Shown here one piece after another: positions 25,412 through 35,640 of a stretch of DNA of 64,000 nt (its first letter is position 1; each line of letters begins with the position of its first letter). The notes beneath the pieces were generated by a model. The model ran no database searches, was not told where the DNA came from, and saw only the letters and a program-made list of their open reading frames with translations. The stretch lies in assembly GCA_036346375.1 (NCBI GenBank), contig CM070506.1, positions 3,224,001 through 3,288,000 of the forward strand, read 5' to 3'. The position numbers and the translations under genes are program-made. The DNA is from Guadua angustifolia. Lineage: Eukaryota; Streptophyta; Magnoliopsida; Poales; Poaceae.

Positions 25412-25870
25412 CTAAGTGCGGGTATCTAACACCACTAAGTTTGCTAAGAACTCAGTTCCATCTATAAGTAACTTTACCCCAGAACATCCTACATCAGATC
25501 GGAGTTCTAATCCCGGGGATTGTACTAGCAATACATGCTTAAGGTTCACCATTTTCAACCCATTGTTCACAGCAAAAATCCGGGATATAAACGAATGTGA
25601 AGCTCCAGAATCAAATAAAACTGTTGCAGGTACTGAGTTAACAAGTAACTTACCCGATCTGACGTCCGATGTGTTACTTGTGATCGCATCGGCGGTGACA
25701 TGATTCACTCGCCTCTTACCACGATCGTGTGGCGGCTCCAGTTATGTAGCTCCACGGCTTACTCTGGCGGGTGTCTTCGTTGGAGTAGTTCCAAGATTGA
25801 AGCGGCGGTGTCACTCCTCCCCTTCTTAGGACAATAATTGGCAAAGTGCCGGCTCGTTGCGAGGCATTTA
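25412..25870 (-). pseudogene. RE-2 aspartic protease and gag zinc knuckle
   Basis: Minus strand. The frame at 25708-25412 contains ATVLFDSGASHSFISR, with the D-S-G catalytic motif of retropepsin-type proteases, and further on a conserved LLIDGTEFLANLVVLDTRT. Upstream at about 25870-25805 a degraded knuckle (RHFANYCPKKG) marks the end of gag. The protease would process the Gag-Pol polyprotein. Confidence 0.75.
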
Positions 25871-26149
25871 AACAACGCCTCCTGACCGCATTGCTGGCTT
25901 CTGCGGTTGTGTTACATAGACGCTTGAGGTTACACCAAACCAGTTCGGCAGGTCTTGGTGCCGTGGCGGCGTCGTCACCACATTCCTTGGCTGAAACACA
26001 AGGCGGTTTGGTGCAACCCTCAGCGTTCGCCCCCTAAGCGTGTTCCTCTTTGTGCCATCCTGCGCTTCGGTTGTCCTCCAACTCCTTGCGCTTGTCCTCC
26101 AATATCGGCGCCTTGTTCACTAGCTCTGAAAATCGGGAAAAGTGTGGGT

Positions 26150-26860
26150 TATGAGTCCCCTGCGATCCCGAATTCAGTCCCTTCATGAATCGAGGATCGC
26201 CTGGCCTTATCCGTTGCTACATCCTCAAAAAGCGTGGCGTGCGGTGCGTGAACTTATTCAGATACTCGGACACTGATTGATTGCCCTGCTTCAATGCCCT
26301 AAACTCTTCCTTTTTCAGCTCCATTATGCCCTCGGGTACATGGTACTGCCGAAAAGCAACCGTGAACTCCTCCCAGCTGATGTCCTGCGGGTGCTCATGA
26401 GCAGCGCAGAAATTTTCCCACCATTCAGCGGCAGTTCCTTCAAGCTGATGAGAGGCATAGAGTACCCTCTCATTTCCTTCACACTGAGTAATGTGCAGCT
26501 TCCTCTCTATCGTCCTCAGCCAATCATCTGCCTCCAATGGATTGGCGTTTCCAGAAAATGTTGGCGGCCGAGTCCTCATGAATTCTAATGACCTCGAGTG
26601 TAGCCTCTCAGACCGGGTTGGCTTTGGTTAACAGGCGGGCGGTGGCTTGGCGGTGACTGCTGCATCTCTTGCATCATGGCATGCATCAAGCGTATCTCAT
26701 GCAGCAAGAAAGGCTCCAAAGTTCTGCATATCAACTGGCGGTGCTGGTTGGGTGCCTTGTCCTTCATCATTGTTGTTTCCAGCGGAGCGTGAACCGCTCC
26801 CATTTCCTCCCTGGTTTCCACGGGTGTTCACCATCTGTCGATTGCTCCATGGTTTAGAGA
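26150..26860 (-). pseudogene. RE-2 gag
   Basis: The minus-strand frame at 26579-26217 holds the gag core: MRTRPPTFSGNANPLEADDW, then ERKLHITQCEGNERVLYASH, LEGTAAEWW and VPEGIMELKKEEFRALK. This is the Retrotrans_gag domain, very close to the gag copies of RE-3. The N-terminal low-complexity part (about 26860-26585) is in other frames. The domain ends in a frameshift near 26217. Confidence 0.82.
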
Positions 26861-27139
26861 CGAGAGGGAAATAAGAATAGACAAGTAGTAGAATACTTAT
26901 GCGGGGTCAAAGGTAAAGTAGCAAAATCCAACTTTATTACTTTATTACTTTATTAATACCGAGGTATGATTGCTCACAATGCCTAGGGGCCATGCAACAC
27001 ATACCCATCACTCACAAGCACGAAATAAGCAAATCAAGCTAACACTCTGGAGTCAAACGCCTCTAAGGGTGACTCTTATTCAAGACGCGACTCAACGCAG
27101 GAGTCTCAACTGCTAATCCTACGCTCACTCCTCAAGCCA

Positions 27140-27662
27140 ACCCCACGGAACTTCGGTGGATACACCAGCGGTCTTTGGTGCAGTACAAACCTATCCCAAC
27201 GATCCGCACTGGTGGGCCTCCTGCTCCTCTGCGCGGGCTCAACCTCCACCGGCTCGACTTCACTTCCCTGGCCGACTTCACTTCCTTGGCTCGCTCGGGG
27301 CTCAGGCTGCGGCTCTGCTATGGCTCCTCCGGAGTGCAGGTCGTGCAGCTCCGGCCACTGCTCGGCTCTCGTCCGTCTGTTGTTGTCTCCAGCTCCTCAA
27401 TCCTCTGGATAGAGTGGGCCAAGTACTCACAAGTCTGCAACAGATGAGCCCTCACTTGCGCGAACTCGTCACGAGACCTCTGCAGCTCCTGAACCGTCTC
27501 GTCGATAGCATCCTCTTGAGCGATGACATATCTGGCCAAGTGGGTGATCGTGGCATCCTCCTCCTCGATGGGCTCTCGGTTGTAGCGAGTGTCTCTGCGT
27601 GGTGGTGGCGGAACTCTTGTGCCATCTAACTCCTCAGGGGTAGGTACAAGCAATCGCCTCAT
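27140..27662 (-). CDS. RE-2 small frame upstream of gag (orf0-like)
   Basis: The minus-strand frame at 27662-27318 (114 aa) is charged and predicted coiled coil (VIAQEDAIDETVQELQRSRD, then LAHSIQRIEELE), followed in another frame by a Pro/Glu-rich tail. RE-3 has a matching frame at the same place (HLGRLAPAQEQVMDAMTTEL, then RIAELEEAL), so it is a conserved part of this lineage, between primer-binding site and gag. I recall that rice RIRE3-type elements have an extra frame here called orf0. Its function is unknown to me. Confidence 0.55.
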
Positions 27663-28100
27663 CGCCAGACGCGATGTCTCACAGATCCCAAAGCATCAAA
27701 TGGCGACCTCCGGCGGTGATGCGGATGGGACGACTTCGCCCTCGCTCTATCCAGAGCATAAACCGTGATAGTGACATCCTGGCAATATCGATCTGCCCGA
27801 TCTCTGATGAGTCCCCGGTAGATCGGCTGTCTATAACCTCAAGCGGTACGCATCATACGCCAAAGCTCATGGCGTACCCTCGATCGCTCACCAAAAGTGG
27901 ATCATCCTCATCGCCAAAGGACACTCACGTGAAACTTCGAGATATTTTAAAACAAAGCGAAGATGTGATAAATTCAGCAAGGGGTATGAAAAGAGAAGGG
28001 ATAAGTCAAGATTGCATTATCATCTTGGCACTTTTAACTTTTAGAAAATAGTTTTATCCTCACTCGTCCATTCTAACTAAGGGCCGATCCTACGATCGGT

Positions 28101-28114
28101 ATGGCTCGATACCA
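28101..28114 (-). other. RE-2 primer-binding site
   Basis: The minus strand reads TGGTATCGAGCCAT, five bases inside the 5' LTR end, identical to that of RE-1. Confidence 0.78.
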
Positions 28115-28118
28115 CCTC

Positions 28119-28274
28119 TGTCGGGACCGAATATGCAAATCCGGACCCTCTGTGTATTCAGCACTAGTCGAGGATCGCTAGTGCACACAGTCTCAACATT
28201 GGTACATATCACAGTCATAACCAACGAAATAATAAAGTACTTTAATTAAATACTCAAACTAGTTGATTGACCTT
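28119..28274 (-). repeat. RE-2 5' LTR, truncated (last 156 bp)
   Basis: Matches 19265-19425 closely, up to GATTGACCTT at 28265-28274, where the similarity stops abruptly and another LTR begins. Confidence 0.85.
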
Positions 28275-28650
28275 GCTTCTAGTATGCTAGATGTGTTGTT
28301 TTAGTTGTGTGGTTGTCTAGTTTGTCTTTGTGCTTGAGTTGGTGTTGTTTGTTGTGCTTCCGCGTTGTGTGTCTGGTCGTGAAGTTTTGGGTTCGTTGCC
28401 CCCTTTATGCGAATTGAATTGATATGGCAATGGAAACCGGTATGCGGTGCGATCTTGGGCGAGCTTCGGGTCGCATACCGGGGGAATACCGGGATTGTTG
28501 TCGAGTTATTCGAATGGGATCGTTGTTGTCCTAATTGGGCTTGGGTGTTAGCACTGTGAACACCATCAGTGATCCGTTGTTAGCCTCCAAATCCAATGAG
28601 GGCGACCGGGCATTCGAATAACCTGAGGACGGTCTGGGCGGCTCCTCACA
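28275..28650 (+). mobile_element. 3'-end fragment of the same LTR family as the solo LTR at 42945
   Basis: Reverse complement of about 42945-43320: it reads from GCTTCTAGTATGCTAG to GGCGGCTCCTCACA, against TGAGAGGAGCCGCC at 42945. It abuts the protease frame of a Tat-type element at 28651, into which this LTR probably inserted. Its 5' part and the matching flank are lost at 28274/28275. Confidence 0.75.
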
Positions 28651-30889
28651 GTGATTTGTCCAAGTGGGACCGAAGAAGTTCCAGGAATTACTCCATGAAA
28701 TGGTGATGAACCCCGCTTTAACTCGGAACGGGGGATCTTCATGTCGTCAAACGTTTTGGAGAAGAGAACATTGAGCCCGCTGCCTCCGTCGACCAGCACC
28801 CTCTTGAGTTTAACATTGCGCACCACCGGATCCAACACCAACGGGAATCTTCCAGGATAAGGGATGTGATCCGGATGATCCGAACGGTCAAAGGTAATGG
28901 AGGCCTCGAACCATCTGAGATATTGGGGAGTTGCTGGCATGATGGCGTTGACGTCCCTGGCTGTGAGTTTTTGCTTTCGCTTTGACTCATAAGCCATCGA
29001 ACCTCCGTAGATGTAATTGAGCTCCCGTTCCATCTTTTGGTACTCGCCTTCATCATCTTCAGGGGAATCTTGCTTCTTCTTTTCTTCTTTTGTTTCGCCT
29101 CTAGCTGGTCGCTTTCTGGATTCCTTGGCGAATCTCCTCAAAGTGAAGCAATCTTTCGCAGCGTGTTTACCTTTCAGATGAAAAGGGCAAATAGCCTCCA
29201 TCATTTGATCGTAATCGGATTGTGTGGCGCGATCTGCCTTGCTCGATGGTCGCCACTATTTCTTGAGTTTCGCTTCTGTCTCATTGTCTTGATGACTCGG
29301 CGTAATCCTTCTTATCTTTATGTCGGGCGATCATCTTGTCATTCGCCAAAGCATCCGGTCGTCGCATAGCGATCCGCCAACTCGAACATCTCCCTTACAG
29401 TGGCTGGCGGCTTTCGAGACATCTTCTTGATCAGATCGGGGTCGTTGACACCCTTTTGGAATGCTGCAATGACTGTTGCTTCTGAAATATCCCTGATCGT
29501 ATTCTTCTTTTGCATGAAGCGCCAGATAAATTCTTGTAGCGTCTCATTCTTTTTTTGGCGAAGCTGGTATAGGTCCCATTGCGTTCTAGGGTGTTCATAA
29601 GTGCCTTGGAAATTGATGATGAATTGCTCACAAAGGTCCTCCCAGGAATCTATGGAGTTTACCGGAAGTCCTGTGAGCCTTGCTTGAGCCGAAGAAGTGA
29701 GCATGACTGGGAGGTAATTGGCCATCACATTGTGATCGCCCCCGGCAGCCATGATCGCAAGAGAGTAAACCTGGAGCCAAGCTTCTGGATCTCTTTCTCC
29801 GTCGAATTTGGTGATGCTCTTGGGATTGAATCCGTCTGGCCAAACCACTCGGCGGAGGCGAGGTGTGAAAGCTCGGATGCCTTCAATAGGGCCGTTGCTG
29901 TGCCTTCGTGGAGAACGTCGATGAGGTGACCTATCCCGGCGATCTTCGCTTTCGCCCCTATTATGGCGGAAGCAATTTCGGTGGTCGTCCCGATCGTCAT
30001 GGCCAATGCCAAAACGTTCATAATCATCTCTGCGCCTACGGCGCTCTTCATCTTCTCAGTCATGACGTTTTGCGTTTAGATCCGCACGAAGGTCCCGGTT
30101 GATGTTATGTCTAGTGTCTTCTCCTCGACGAAGCTCTCGCCGGTGACAGCTGCGAGCCGTATTGCTGCTAGCGGCCTATGAGCTGACTCGGCGAGTTCGA
30201 GATGGCTCTTCTTGGTGCTGTTGAACTGCTGCCGCCGCAACCATGGCCTGAACTTGGGCTATGATCGGAGCGGCAGGACTATCAGGGCCAAGCAATGGCC
30301 CCAAAGTATCAAGGAGCGTCTTGGAGGCGACGATATTCTGCTCAGGTGTATGAAAAACCGATTGGTTCCCCATCTTTGACTGTAAAATTTCTTCATTGAC
30401 ATTGCGTCCTCTGTGCTGGAGGAGTCTTGCGCGGCCTTCTTGATGATGACGCTCTTCTACTACGGCGTTCGCTGCGTCCTTCTGTTGTGGAGATTTATCT
30501 TGCAGTTCTTCGATCACGAAGACGTCGCGAAAATTCCAGAAATCTTCCGCCTCATCTTCTGAATCGGCGAGATAAGAGGATGAGGAGTACTGACCTTTAA
30601 GTCCAAGTGGTTCTCCAGCGTGCTTGACCACTCGGAGTTTGCCAACAGCCAGTTACAGCTCAGGACGGGGTTTAGAGCTTTGGCTTACCATCCAGGGACA
30701 GATGGCCATGCCTGTTCCCGATCCGAGTGGTTGTCCTGCTGAGGGAACCTCAGAATTACCTCCAGATTGAAACTGATCCGAATCCGAAAAGGAGAGATGA
30801 CCAAAATCGTCGGTGATGAAATCCAGACTTCCAAAGCGAAATGCCTGGGCCGGAGCGAAGGTGGCCATGTTTTTGTTGAAGATCGCCAT
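28651..30889 (-). pseudogene. Tat-type (RIRE2-like) gag-protease, truncated
   Basis: Minus strand. The start at 30889 gives an N-terminal block with RFGSLDFITDDFG. A low-complexity region follows (30631-30176). The Retrotrans_gag core is at 29848-29339 (GFNPKSITKFDGERDPEAWL, then WEDLCEQFIINFQGTY, EFIWRFMQKKNTI). At 29204-28651 come a knuckle-like motif (CPFHLKGKHAAKDC), a YLRWFEASITFDRSDHPDHI block and a protease-like RVLVDGGSGLNVLF, where the catalytic motif is D-G-G-S, as I recall for this clade. The remaining pol is missing because an LTR fragment interrupts at 28650. Frames shift at least twice. Confidence 0.78.
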
Positions 30890-30918
30890 CGAATTTGTTG
30901 GGATCGATCCTAGCGCAG

Positions 30919-30937
30919 CCCCTACCTGGCGCGCCAA
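30919..30937 (-). other. Tat-type primer-binding site 1
   Basis: The minus strand reads TTGGCGCGCCAGGTAGGGG, next to the LTR at 30939. The same sequence follows the second Tat-type LTR at 31931. It differs from the Met-tRNA site of RE-1 and RE-2. Confidence 0.65.
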
Positions 30938-30938
30938 C

Positions 30939-31406
30939 TGTCGACGTTTGTTACCGACAATAAAGAAAAGGGGGCTAGGCGCTGGATCCAAACTCGATGG
31001 TAGCACAAGACACACGATGTATACAGGTTCGGGCTCTCACGGTGGAGATAATACCCTAGTCCTGTGCTCTGGGATTATGATTGGCTAGCTATTGCTGATG
31101 ATGTTGTTGTCTCGACTGTTGGTTCCCCGTCCCTCCCTTTATATAGCAGAGAAGGGCGGTTACAATATGGAATCCCACTCGGATACGAGATGGAGATTGC
31201 ACCTTCATATCTATCCCGACTCTATATTAGTTTGGACTACAATCATCCCTTGCCTAATACGACTCGGTTTCCTTGGCTAGGATTTATCCTGATTCTTCAT
31301 ATTTCGCTCATCTATGTCTCCGCCTTACATGTCGGCTGGCCTAGTTTCGCCTAGTTGGGCCGTGCCGGCCTGCCTCATGGGCCCTTGGGGATACATATAT
31401 CCCACA
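30939..31406 (-). repeat. Tat-type 5' LTR, 468 bp
   Basis: Runs from TGTCGACG to ATCCCACA on the plus strand. It is short for this window and is followed on the minus strand by the primer-binding site and gag of 30889-28651. Its outer end abuts the gag fragment at 31407, consistent with insertion into that second element. The other LTR and target-site duplication are lost. Confidence 0.7.
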
Positions 31407-31862
31407 GGCGGCGGTTCCCGGACTGACGGAGGTGGCGATCTGGCCGTCCGCCCCCGCCATGTTGCACTCGCGTGGGTACAACGCGTCGGAGGCGCTCTCC
31501 GTGTCGGAGCCGGAGTCGAGGCTGGAGGAGCTCTCCAGCAGGTCGTAGATGGAGGTCGGCCAGTGGTTAACCATGGCCACGAGTGCGAGCCCACGGGTGG
31601 CGATGCCGCCACCCTTCGAGCCCAAGACGCGCTGCCGCTTGGGCGTGGCCTTGAATAGGCTCGGTGTTAGAGTCCATACGGGGTCCCCAAGCCGAAGGTT
31701 GCCGAGGGTATCGGCGACGGAGTCCAGGCTCAAGGCGGACGCCCGAGCCCGGGGGGTGGCGGGAACGAGCACGAACTCCCCCGCCGGGGTAGTGATGAAG
31801 TCGAGGGAGCCGAAGCGAGTCCAGCTTCTCGACGCAGACGCATCGTCGGTGAAGAAAGCCAT
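31407..31862 (-). pseudogene. Second Tat-type (RIRE2/Dasheng-like) gag N-terminal fragment
   Basis: The minus-strand frame begins at 31862 with MAFFTDDASASRSW and carries the same RFGSLDFIT motif as the neighbouring gag. It continues through SLDSGSDTESASDALYPREC until cut by the LTR at 31406. It is about 150 residues of a larger gag. Position just inside primer site and LTR supports the start choice. Confidence 0.7.
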
Positions 31863-31910
31863 CGAGGAAGAAGAAGGGAACCCGGAGATCACGGAGATGA
31901 CGCACGAAAT

Positions 31911-31929
31911 CCCCTACCTGGCGCGCCAA
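31911..31929 (-). other. Tat-type primer-binding site 2
   Basis: Same TTGGCGCGCCAGGTAGGGG on the minus strand, next to the LTR starting at 31931. Confidence 0.65.
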
Positions 31930-31930
31930 G

Positions 31931-32871
31931 TGTCAGTGTTTTGAATAACCGGCAAGGAAATTTGTAAGTATAGGGGGTCGCGCGTCCCCTTTCCCCGAAT
32001 GGTTAGACTAGAAGAGTCCCGGATGTATACTGGTTCGGGCTGAACGTCCCTACTTCCAGTTCGTGGTGATGGTTTTGTATTGCTTTGAGCACGAAGGATG
32101 AACAGTGGTTACAAGCGGAGGCTAAGGACAGGCCCCTGGGCACTCGTTCGGAAGGGAGAGGTCGGGAGACTAGGCAGGACAGTGAGCTGGGTCGGAGGGC
32201 TCAGTGCGTGCGCGAATGTGTGCGGGTGTTAGCGTGGCGTCCCCTGAGGGCCCTGCCTCCCCTTATATATGCGGAAGGGGCAGGTTACATGGGAATTCAA
32301 AAAAGGAGGTAGGGGTATGCTACGCCCAGACGTCCTATCCTTCGGTCTCGATGACTGATGGTTTCTTGTACACCCCATCCCGGGTTGGTAGACACAACGG
32401 ACGGCGCCTCGTTGGGAAGGTGCGCTCCTGCCCTCTGTACGCCTGTCAGACGTTGATGGCTTGAGGGGACAGGTGCTTTAGCCGAAGCCGCCCTCTGGCT
32501 GCCTTGGGAAGGAACCACTTGTTACTACATAGCCGCTATGTTCGTGAGGCGGTACGGTCCGTTGACGTGGCAGGGGTTTCTAAGGCGAAGCTTATGGGGG
32601 CCCCAGTCAGGGCCCTGGTCGGCGTCTGTAAGGGCGCCCAGTGCGGGGGTGGGTCAAAACAAGAGCCCCCAGTGGTGTCGGACCCGGGTCTCTGTCGGGG
32701 CCGGCGGGGACGCCTAGCCCGAGGCTCGGTCAAAGCAACCGAGGCCAGGGGTCCTTCTTCTTGTGCTCCGTATCGCCACCGGTTCGGGTTTCGAGCCCGG
32801 GTGGTCGAGGGAGATACGATCTTGAAATAGATGTATGCTTCGTTGTGGGGTACCCCTGGTATGAGTATTCG
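31931..32871 (-). repeat. Second Tat-type LTR, about 940 bp
   Basis: The plus strand starts TGTCAGTGTTTTGAATAACC, the mirror of a GTTATTCAAAACACTGACA end that I associate with RIRE2/Dasheng-type LTRs. The other end is approximate, near GTATTCGTCA (32871), where RE-3 LTR sequence takes over. GC-rich open frames on both strands within it are compositional. Confidence 0.6.
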
Positions 32872-33258
32872 TCAAGTATATTGTATACTCACCCTTGCTT
32901 CGACAAAAACCTCAGAAGAAGAAGCGACACCAGCTTGGGAAGAAAAGTTCAATGAAGGTCAGGAGGACTAGGGATTAAGCCTCGTCGGTTGCCTGTGGCT
33001 ATGAGGGGTTTCATTACCGTACTTTGCTTCCGCTATTAAACTTGTGCTTTTGTTATTTATCGCCCTGCGTGGCGAATTAATGTAAGGTGACCATAAGGTC
33101 GTGTAACTCGGTTATATTTATGCTTGAAGTACTTTATTATTATTAATTCCGTTGTGTATGATTGTGGTACTTCAACTTTGTTTATCTGTATGTACTAGCG
33201 TGATCCTGGACTAGTACTGAGAATACCAGAGGGTCGGATTTGCAGTCGGGTCCCGACA
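32872..33258 (+). repeat. RE-3 5' LTR, only the last 387 bp
   Basis: Matches about 55856-56236 of the 3' LTR, from GTATACTCACCC to the CCCGACA end. The 5' part is missing at the junction with the second Tat-type LTR. Confidence 0.82.
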
Positions 33259-33262
33259 GAGT

Positions 33263-33277
33263 TAATATTAGAGCCAT
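33263..33277 (+). other. RE-3 primer-binding site, degenerate
   Basis: TAATATTAGAGCCAT follows the LTR end by a few bases and resembles TGGTATCAGAGCCAT with changes in its 5' half. Confidence 0.5.
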
Positions 33278-33469
33278 ATTGACTGTGAGGACTTAACCCT
33301 AGTTAGGTAGTGCGTTTTAGAAAGGATAAAAGTTAATTTCTAAAAGAATAAAATTTGGCAAGAACAATCAACGAAATCTTGACTTATCCCTTCTTCCTTA
33401 CTTCATACCTATGCTGCATTTTGCTATTACTTTTGTGTTCTTTTCAAATTTTAGTACAGACGCGTTGCT

Positions 33470-34204
33470 TTGGCAGATGCGGATGGTTCACTCTTCGGCG
33501 CCACGGAGGCTACTGTGGCCGGAGCTTTGGAGGATGCTCAAGTCTTTGGGAGGTTTTGGCCGCCCCCTCTACCGGTCTCGCTTTGGGTGGTCAGCAGGAT
33601 CACCGCGGTGGTGAGGCGACCCTCACCTCATGTCGTGGGAGAACACGCGTGCCAGTCGTCCGCTCCACCTCACGGTGAAGTGAGCGGCCTCGAGGCGGGC
33701 ATACTGAGTGTGCAGGGTAGCCTTGCGTCGGGTTAGCGAGGACTACGGCCGAGTGTGGGACCTTGCTTTCGTGTGCACCAAGACGCTGGAGGTCGCTCAG
33801 CGCGCTTGGAGCTAGAGGACGACGCTGCGGTTGTGCACTTGGGCCGGTTGGCCCCGGCTCAAGAGCAGGTCATGGACGCTATGACTACGGAGCTGCAGGC
33901 TGTGTACCGCGCCTTGGAGGAGGCAGAGGTGGCCCTGCGAGAGACCAGGATACACGCTGTTCAGAGGATCGCCGAGCTAGAGGAGGCCCTCTACGGTCAG
34001 GGGGAGCCGGAGGCCATCATGGAGCTGGACGAGGAGGAGCCAGAGGAACAGGAGCCCAAGCCCGAGCCCGCGCCAGAGGACCAGCAGCCAGTGGTGCCCC
34101 CAGCAGTACCAGTGGGAGGGCATGGGGATCAGTTCGCCCCGATGCTAGCTCACCCACCAGTGTACGTGATCAGCGAGCCGCAGCCAGGATGGCTGGATGA
34201 CTGA
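33470..34204 (+). CDS. RE-3 small frame upstream of gag (orf0-like)
   Basis: The second part (33755-34204, 149 aa) is a predicted coiled coil (LAPAQEQVMDAMTTELQAVY, then EVALRETRIHAVQRIAELEE) with a very acidic, Pro-rich tail (EEEPEEQEPKPEPAPEDQ) and a short end. The first part is in a neighbouring frame at 33470-33736, so there is probably one frameshift. It matches the RE-2 frame at 27662-27318 in position and character. Product role unknown; it could be a lineage-specific accessory protein or the N-terminal part of an unusual Gag. Confidence 0.55.
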
Positions 34205-34490
34205 GGCCGTTGGGTCGAGTAGTTGGGATTTTTGCGTTGGGACTCACTATTTTGAGTCGCGTCTTTAAAATTTCGGACTTAGATGTGCGATGTTGCTGTA
34301 TGGAACTATTTGATGTGATGTTTGTGACTGTTGTTATGGTTGCATAGTCCCTAGACTATGTAAGAAGCCATACCTATTTATTATCTTCGAATGGATGTTA
34401 GGGATTTAAGTTACACCTGTTTCCCATATAAGTTCTTCTACTTGCCTATTCCTTCCCTCTCATCTCTAAACCGTCGAAGCAATCGGCGAG
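34205..34490 (+). other. RE-3 leader between orf0 and gag, copy A
   Basis: Noncoding. Contains the palindromic core TAGTCCCTAGACTA (34345-34358) at which copies B and C begin. Confidence 0.6.
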
Positions 34491-35640
34491 ATGGTGAACA
34501 CTCATAACACCGGAGCATGACGATGGTTCCCGACAAGGAGGCGATCAAGCGGTACACCACCACCACAAAACCACCGCTAGTTGACATGTAGAATGCAGGA
34601 GGTTTTCGCGGCACAAACTCGATTAATCGAGACCAAGATGGCAACTGTACAACAAATCAACACTCAGCGATAGCCAACAACCAAGCTAATAACAATGGAC
34701 GCGCCCTACCGAGGCTGTCAGAAGTTCATGAGGACACGTCCGCCTACTTTTTCAGGCAATGCTAGCCCGTTGGAGGCAGATGATTGGTTGAGAACCATCG
34801 AGAGAAAATTACATATAACACAGTGTGAAGGAAACGAGAGGGTGCTTTATGCCTCTCATCAGCTAGAAGGAACAGCAGCTGAATGGTGGGAAAACTACTG
34901 CGCATCACAGGAGAACCCACAGGAAATCACCTAGGAAGAATTCACCATAGCTTTTCGCCAGTACCATGTGCTAGAAGGTATCATGGAATTGAAAAAGGAA
35001 GAGTTTAGAGCGCTGAAGCAAGGAGGCAAGTCAGTGGTTGATTATTTTGAACAAGTTCACTCAACTTGCACGATACGCCCCAGAGGATGTAGCGACAGAC
35101 AAGGCTAGGCTGTCCCGTTTTATGAAAGGCCTTAACACTGGACTGCAGGTGGGATTGATTACCCACACTTTTTTCGATTTTCAGGAGCTGGTAAATAAGG
35201 CACTTATACTGGAGGATAAGCGCAAGGAGCTTGATGATAATCGCAAACGCCGCATGGCGCAGCAGGGAGGATGTCAAGGTCATCAGAAGCCAAGAATGAT
35301 ACCCCAGCAGTTCCCCCGATTCCACCAAGGGAGCAACGTCTGGACACCGCCACCGATGCCGAGGCTAGCAGGACAAACTCCCCAGACCCCAGTCAGAGTT
35401 ATCAATCAGAGTGGAGGAACCCAGTAGATGTCAGGAAGACGCTGCTATAACTGCAATGAGACAGGACATTTTGCCAATGTTTGCCCAAAGAAGGGTGGGA
35501 TGACACCCGTACGCTTTAACTTGGGAAACACGCCTGCAAGGATCCCTGTTCAAAGTGGAAGCGGAGGACACCTTTCGAGTCGAATCAGCGCCCCAATCAG
35601 TTGCAAGAGGCAGAGTCAACCACGTCACGGCAGATGAAGT
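34491..35640 (+). pseudogene. RE-3 gag, copy A
   Basis: The start ATGGTGAACACT corresponds to that of copies B and C. The core at 34720-34934 reads MRTRPPTFSGNASPLEADDW to ASQENPQEIT, then a TAG replaces a Trp codon. After a frameshift near 35045 (shared with copy B) the second half reads FTQLARYAPEDVATDKARLS to a Pro/Gln-rich linker. A stop at about 35425 (shared with copy B) precedes the zinc knuckle CYNCNETGHFANVCPKK. A Gag copy with several breaks. Confidence 0.8.

Larger units (their letters stand above)
19265..28274 (-). mobile_element. RE-2: Ty3/Gypsy chromovirus, minus strand, 5' LTR truncated
   Basis: On the minus strand the order is: 5' LTR fragment (28274-28119), primer-binding site, a small coiled-coil frame, gag, protease, RT, RNase H, integrase, chromodomain, polypurine tract and full 3' LTR (22363-19265). 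The order RT-RNase H-integrase is Ty3/Gypsy, and the C-terminal chromodomain and termini fit a Tekay-like (RIRE3/RIRE8-like) element. Coding parts are cut by many frameshifts. The 3' LTR inserted into a PP2C exon. The 5' LTR keeps only its last 156 bases and then joins a different LTR at 28274/28275, so no target-site duplication can be seen. Confidence 0.88.

Noticed and set aside
31567..32830. Several plus-strand and minus-strand frames of 75-131 codons
   Set aside because: Shadows of the Tat-type gag fragment or GC-rich LTR sequence.
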